NCBI RefSeq assembly: GCF_003664035.1
Contig: NZ_RCCK01000011.1
Location: 62,001-126,000 of the forward strand
DNA from: Pedobacter alluvionis
GTDB taxonomy: Bacteria; Bacteroidota; Bacteroidia; Sphingobacteriales; Sphingobacteriaceae
Direction: 5' to 3'
DNA: 64,000 bases
Shown here: positions 60,185-64,000 of the stretch, one piece after another
Layout of the letters: each line of letters starts with the position of its first letter
Position numbering within the stretch: position 1 is the stretch's first letter
Notes under the pieces: model-generated
Database searches by the model: none
Told to the model about the DNA's origin: nothing
Seen by the model: only the letters and a program-made list of their open reading frames with translations
Position numbers and translations under genes: made by a program

Positions 60185-60595
60185 TTAATTGCTTACGTGT
60201 AATAATGTGTTGCCTTGCAAAGAAATATTATAGGCTTTTAGACTTCTTTCGGCGGGCGCTTTTTGTGGACTTCCATCAAGCAGTGAAAATTTAGCTCCGG
60301 AACAAGGGTCGGTTGCTGTTACACCACTATCATCGGGCGCTACCTTGCAGATCTTCTCGGGATTTACGGTACTGCAGCGATCGAAGGCCACATATCCTCC
60401 AAGTGGTGTTTTTACAATCAGTAATCCACCTACTCCGTTGTTTGAAACTACCAGGACATTATTTACTGCTTTTAAGCTAAATTCAGTTATCGTTACATTA
60501 TAATTAACAGGCACATCAGGAATGTAACCTCCATCTTTACCGCAACCTGTAGCCATTAGCAGTACAAACAATATACCGTACAGATATTTCATCAT
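60185..60595 (-). CDS. Lipoprotein with a degenerate Rieske-like domain
   Basis: 136 residues. Lipobox ATGC (C18). The domain from about 35 on follows the Rieske pattern: GLLIVKTPLGGYVAFDRC74, then DPC98-SGAKFSLLDGSPQKAPAERSLKAY. In true Rieske proteins these loops read CxH and CxxH; here the histidine positions are T76 and A101, so a normal [2Fe-2S] cluster cannot form. An additional cysteine C83 lies between. It may be a structural or redox-thiol relic. Its ATG overlaps the pheS stop by one base (TAATG). Confidence 0.75.
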   Translation of the reverse strand: MMKYLYGILFVLLMATGCGKDGGYIPDVPVNYNVTITEFSLKAVNNVLVVSNNGVGGLLIVKTPLGGYVAFDRCSTVNPEKICKVAPDDSGVTATDPCSGAKFSLLDGSPQKAPAERSLKAYNISLQGNTLLHVSN

Positions 60596-61635
60596 TAAAT
60601 TAAAGCCGATTTAAATTGCTTTAAGAAACGTGCATCGTTCTCAGAGAATAAGCGCAAATCTTTAATTACATATTTCAGATTGGCAATACGTTCTATTCCC
60701 ATTCCGAATGCAAAGCCACTGTATTTTTTTGAATCAATTCCACAGTTTTCCAAAACATTTGGATCTACCATACCACAACCCAAAATTTCTACCCAACCGC
60801 TGTATTTACAAAACTGGCAACCAGCACCTTTACAAATGGTACAAGAAATATCCATTTCTGCAGATGGTTCGGTAAAAGGGAAATATGAAGGGCGGAAACG
60901 TACTTTTGTACCTTCTCCATATAATTCCTGAACAAAATAAAACAAAGTCTGTTTTAAATCGGCAAAGGATACATTTTCATCAACATACAAACCTTCCACC
61001 TGATGGAAGAAACAGTGTGCACGGGCAGAAATAGCTTCGTTACGGTAAACACGGCCTGGCATAATTGCCCTGAATGGTGGCTGGCCTTGCTCCATCATGC
61101 GTACCTGTACCGAAGATGTATGCGTACGTAAAGCAATATCGCCTTTCTCTCCACCTTTTTTAATAAAGAAAGTATCTTGCATATCTCTTGCAGGATGCTC
61201 TTCAGGGAAGTTTAGTGCCGAGAAATTATGCCAATCATCTTCAATTTCAGGCCCCTCTGCTACCGTAAAACCAAGTTTGGCAAAAATCTCTACAATTTCT
61301 CTCCGTACCAAGGCTAAAGGATGGCGTGAACCAATCTCGAAACCTTCGCCAGGCAGAGTTAAATCCAATTGTGAATTTTCACTTTTAGTATCAGTGCTTT
61401 CGGTTGATTCTTTTAAAGTTTGGTATTTTGATTCTGCAAGTTGTTTAAATTCGTTTAAAACCTTACCCAATGATCTTTTTTCTTCAACAGAAACAGATTT
61501 GAATTCGTCAAAAATCTCTTTTATGATGCCTTTGCTTCCTAAATATTTAATACGGAATTGCTCTAACTCGTCTGCTTTTTCAGTTACGAAAGCATTAATT
61601 TTATCGGTATATTGTGTTATTTTGTCCTGTAACAT
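60595..61635 (-). CDS. pheS: Phenylalanine-tRNA ligase alpha subunit
   Basis: 346 residues, normal length. N-terminal coiled coil (to about 90), then the class II catalytic core: GSRHPLALVRREIVEIFAKLGF, FHQVEGLYVDENVSFADLKQTL (motif 2 region with R-rich strand FRPSYFPFTEPSAEMD) and GFAFGMGIERIANLKYVIKDLRLF (motif 3). A CxxC-x8-C cluster (CTICKGAGCQFCKYSGW) is present, as in many bacterial PheS proteins with an insert. The start is fixed by a promoter box ending 5 nt upstream. pheT is not adjacent. Operon: pheS, Rieske-like lipoprotein, tetR. Confidence 0.96.
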   Translation of the reverse strand: MLQDKITQYTDKINAFVTEKADELEQFRIKYLGSKGIIKEIFDEFKSVSVEEKRSLGKVLNEFKQLAESKYQTLKESTESTDTKSENSQLDLTLPGEGFEIGSRHPLALVRREIVEIFAKLGFTVAEGPEIEDDWHNFSALNFPEEHPARDMQDTFFIKKGGEKGDIALRTHTSSVQVRMMEQGQPPFRAIMPGRVYRNEAISARAHCFFHQVEGLYVDENVSFADLKQTLFYFVQELYGEGTKVRFRPSYFPFTEPSAEMDISCTICKGAGCQFCKYSGWVEILGCGMVDPNVLENCGIDSKKYSGFAFGMGIERIANLKYVIKDLRLFSENDARFLKQFKSALI

Positions 61636-61640
61636 GGCTC

Positions 61641-61648
61641 CAAATATA
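61641..61648 (-). promoter_or_regulatory. -7 promoter box TATATTTG of pheS
   Basis: Perfect TAnnTTTG on the minus strand ending 5 nt before the pheS ATG: leaderless transcript predicted. Confidence 0.65.
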
Positions 61649-61736
61649 CAGCAAATTATCTAATAATTTTAAGGTAAGTGGGTTCAAATAATCTGTTTAC
61701 AATATCCTTATAAAAGAAAATGAACCCACAAAGCAT

Positions 61737-61759
61737 AAAAGCCGCTTAAAGCGGCTTTT
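61737..61759 (-). terminator. Terminator of the kbl gene
   Basis: Stem AAAAGCCGC (61737-61745) with GCGGCTTTT (61751-61759), loop TTAAA, flanked by A/T-runs; bidirectional in form. Confidence 0.8.
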
Positions 61760-61783
61760 GTAATTATAGTAGTTCTATAAGTT

Positions 61784-62971
61784 TTAAATTACGCCTAATT
61801 CTTTACCTACTTTGGTAAACGCAGCTATGGCTTTATCTAAGTGATGTTGCTCGTGCCCGGCTGATAACTGTACACGGATTCTCGCTTTACCCTGAGGAAC
61901 CACCGGGTAAAAGAAACCAATTACATAAATGCCTTCTTCCAACATTTTAGCAGCAAATTGTTGCGCAATTTTAGCATCATATAACATTACCGGAACAATA
62001 GGATGAAAACCTGGTTTAATATCAAAACCGGCTTCGGTCATTTTCTCACGGAAATATTGAGTATTGCTTTCTAATTTATCTCTTAATGAGGTGGTTTCGC
62101 TCAACATATCCAATACCGCAATTGATGCCCCTGCAATTGCTGGCGCCAAGGTATTAGAGAACAAATAAGGACGTGAGCGCTGACGTAACATGTCGATAAT
62201 TTCTTTCTTGCCTGAAGTAAAACCACCTGATGCACCACCTAAAGCTTTACCTAAAGTACCAGTGATAATATCAATACGGTCCATCACATTGAAATGCTCG
62301 TGTGTTCCGCGGCCGTTTTTACCAATAAAACCTGTACAGTGCGACTCATCAATCATGATCAATGCCTCATATTTATCTGCTAGGTCTGCGATTTTATCTA
62401 ATGGAGCAACTGATCCGTCCATCGAGAAAGCTCCATCGGTAACAATAATCCTGTGTCTGCAATCTTTGGCAGCGATTAATTGTTTTTCCAGATCTTCCAT
62501 ATCGGCATTTTTATAACGGAAACGCTGTGCTTTACACAAACGCACCCCATCTATAATGGATGCATGGTTTAACTCATCAGAAATAATGGCATCTTCCGCA
62601 TTGAACAAAGGTTCAAAAACTCCTCCGTTTGCATCAAATGCAGCAGCATATAAAATGGTATCTTCAGTACCTAAAAATTTGGAAATTTTAGCTTCCAGCT
62701 CTTTGTGCACATCTTGCGTTCCGCAGATAAAACGCACTGAAGACATTCCATAGCCATGATCATCGATTGCTTTTTTAGCTGCTTCTATCACCTTTGGGTG
62801 AGAAGAAAGGCCTAAATAATTATTTGCACAAAAGTTAACTACTTCAGCACCGCCACTTACTTTAATGTCAGCACCCTGAGGTGTAATAATAATACGTTCG
62901 CGTTTAAATAATCCAGCGTTTTCGATTTCTTCAAGTTCTTTTTGCAGAACAGGTTGTAATGTTTTATACAT
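61784..62971 (-). CDS. kbl: Glycine C-acetyltransferase (2-amino-3-ketobutyrate CoA ligase)
   Basis: 395 residues, a PLP enzyme of the alpha-oxoamine synthase family. Second step of threonine breakdown to glycine and acetyl-CoA. Seen: [48 protein letters not shown] (typical of KBL), the aspartate in [21 protein letters not shown] and the PLP lysine K242 in [14 protein letters not shown]. The related 8-amino-7-oxononanoate synthase cannot be fully excluded, but [10 protein letters not shown] favours KBL. The ATG at 62971 is chosen since a promoter box lies 27 nt upstream; the open frame beyond it to 63163 is not typical of the family. Confidence 0.93.
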   Translation of the reverse strand: MYKTLQPVLQKELEEIENAGLFKRERIIITPQGADIKVSGGAEVVNFCANNYLGLSSHPKVIEAAKKAIDDHGYGMSSVRFICGTQDVHKELEAKISKFLGTEDTILYAAAFDANGGVFEPLFNAEDAIISDELNHASIIDGVRLCKAQRFRYKNADMEDLEKQLIAAKDCRHRIIVTDGAFSMDGSVAPLDKIADLADKYEALIMIDESHCTGFIGKNGRGTHEHFNVMDRIDIITGTLGKALGGASGGFTSGKKEIIDMLRQRSRPYLFSNTLAPAIAGASIAVLDMLSETTSLRDKLESNTQYFREKMTEAGFDIKPGFHPIVPVMLYDAKIAQQFAAKMLEEGIYVIGFFYPVVPQGKARIRVQLSAGHEQHHLDKAIAAFTKVGKELGVI

Positions 62972-62998
62972 GGCCTTTTTATATGGTTGATTTGATGC

Positions 62999-63006
62999 CA
63001 AAGTTA
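62999..63006 (-). promoter_or_regulatory. -7 promoter box TAACTTTG of kbl
   Basis: Perfect TAnnTTTG on the minus strand, 27 nt before the ATG at 62971. Confidence 0.6.
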
Positions 63007-63222
63007 TAAAAAAAAGTCTTTTCCGACCCAAAAAGGCAATTTTATACCTACATTTTGCGGACAAAAGTTTTGACTGATTAGACGATCTATGCACTTGTGT
63101 AATATTTATTTCTAAAATCCGCCTTTCCAGATTATTTTTTTCGATCTTAACAAACTTTAACATACACCTATGTGTATATAGTCTTAAAGTTATTCGATCT
63201 TTATAGCTTACTAATCTAACGT

Positions 63223-64000
63223 ATGATAAGAATTTGCGCGCTCCTATTTTTTTGCGGCCTCACCAATTTTGTATTTGCACAACATTTTACAGTTACTGGC
63301 ATAGTTAAAGATACGAACGGACAACCTGTTCCATTTGCATCGGTTTATTTAAAAAGCACCACTACGGGAACCTCTGCAAATATTGACGGAAAATATTCGA
63401 TTAAGCTGAAAAACGGTGAGCATACCTTAAGTTTTAGAGCTGTAGGTTACAAACAGCAAGAGCATATTGTAAATGCATCGGCAGATCTTGTGCTTAATGT
63501 AGCACTAACGGCAGAAAGTTATACTTTGGAAAATGTTAACATCAGGGCCAATGCCGAAGATCCTGCCTACTCCATCATCCGTAAAGCCATTAAAGAGCGA
63601 AAAGCACATTTAAATGAAGTGAAAACATTTAGTTGTGATGTTTACATTAAAGGAGTGCAAAGATTAAAGGGTGCACCGAAAAAATTCTTCGGACAGGATA
63701 TACAGAAAATTTTAGAGCTGGATACCAACCGGAAAGGCATTATATACCTGTCAGAATCGCAGAGCAAGTTTAATTTCAGACGGCCAAATGATGTGCATGA
63801 AGAAATGATCTCCTCAAAAGTTGCGGGTAGGAACAACTCATTCAGTTTTAACAAGGCATCTGATCTGATCATCAATTTTTACGATAACTACCTGCTCGAA
63901 AATAAATTAAGTTCAAGAGGATATATTTCACCAATTGCAGACAATGCGCTCTTCTATTATAAATATAAATTACTGGGCGAAAGCAAGGAAAACGGAGAAA
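63223..64000 (+). CDS. CarboxypepD_reg/DUF5686 outer-membrane protein (3' end outside window)
   Basis: The frame is open from ATG 63223 to the end of the window (259 residues). Signal peptide ([14 protein letters not shown]), then a carboxypeptidase-regulatory-like domain at about 22-105 ([20 protein letters not shown] and [19 protein letters not shown]), and the start of a DUF5686 region: [37 protein letters not shown]5686 proteins are large Bacteroidota outer-membrane proteins of unknown function, often 800 residues or more, so most of the barrel is missing here. Divergent from kbl. Confidence 0.85.
   Translation, partial: MIRICALLFFCGLTNFVFAQHFTVTGIVKDTNGQPVPFASVYLKSTTTGTSANIDGKYSIKLKNGEHTLSFRAVGYKQQEHIVNASADLVLNVALTAESYTLENVNIRANAEDPAYSIIRKAIKERKAHLNEVKTFSCDVYIKGVQRLKGAPKKFFGQDIQKILELDTNRKGIIYLSESQSKFNFRRPNDVHEEMISSKVAGRNNSFSFNKASDLIINFYDNYLLENKLSSRGYISPIADNALFYYKYKLLGESKENGE

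Noticed and set aside
62972..63163. N-terminal extension of kbl
   Set aside because: The stretch contains the kbl promoter box and is basic and unlike the family; ATG 62971 gives the normal length.
1..64000. tRNA, rRNA, riboswitch and prophage genes
   Set aside because: No cloverleaf-like sequence, rRNA segment, known riboswitch core or phage structural gene could be recognised by eye; short RNAs may still be missed.

Overview
The window reads as chromosomal DNA of a Bacteroidota bacterium of the Sphingobacteriaceae, most like Pedobacter. The base composition is AT-rich and there are no clear Shine-Dalgarno sites. Many starts are preceded by the Bacteroidota -7 box TAnnTTTG. Family content fits: PorT and a type A sorting domain of the type IX secretion system, a CarboxypepD_reg/DUF5686 protein, DUF6089 next to nadK/uppS/bamA, and a transketolase split into two genes. 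The species assignment is inference; no rRNA or tRNA gene was found to test it.

Layout. 1-2.9 kb: end of an APC permease, an OprP-type porin, MarC. 2.9-3.5 kb: repeat-rich gap. 3.5-10.5 kb (mostly minus): RsmB-like rRNA methyltransferase, a type 1 periplasmic-binding lipoprotein, guaA, a Phd/PIN toxin-antitoxin pair, dCMP deaminase, a FucP-type sugar transporter. 10.6-14.8 kb: LysE exporter, a composite repeat array, a long PurF-like enzyme, then a gap with an 11-bp array and a heptamer tract. 14.8-23.7 kb (minus): envelope cluster murI - two OmpH/Skp chaperones - bamA - uppS - DUF6089 barrel - nadK - CBS protein - alpha/beta hydrolase. 23.9-30.4 kb: YqeY, SDR, porT-ubiE, then divergent engB, ubiA-type prenyltransferase, M3 peptidase. 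30.4-31.3 kb: repeat cluster. 31.4-40 kb: TonB-type outer-membrane protein, Bcr/CflA efflux pump, long APC permease, a REP-associated transposase, a 50-residue membrane protein with kup. 40-51 kb (plus): T9SS cargo, FAH, M23 peptidase, Bcp, split transketolase, ECF sigma/anti-sigma/Spy-like cassette, class III aminotransferase, two-component system. 51-64 kb: two lipoproteins, RluA, panB, carA with an upstream ORF, ABC exporter, Fic protein, XAC2610-like protein, TetR/Rieske-like/pheS operon, kbl, and the start of a DUF5686 protein.

The coding content is mostly ordinary housekeeping. The unusual content is between the genes. (1) At least fifteen intergenic tracts are degenerate tandem repeats with an exact 7-nt period, often switching to the complementary word half-way so that they can fold. 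(2) One tract has an exact 11-nt period. (3) Several palindromic REP-like families coexist with a RAYT-type transposase whose own gene carries a large inverted repeat in frame, and one short palindrome (CCGATAGCTATCGG type) is nested in the loops of different hairpins. (4) At five genes the -7 box ends 3-5 nt before the ATG, which predicts leaderless mRNAs. (5) carA has a 38-codon upstream ORF that overlaps its start and spans U-runs and a weak hairpin, resembling UTP-sensitive pyrimidine attenuation.
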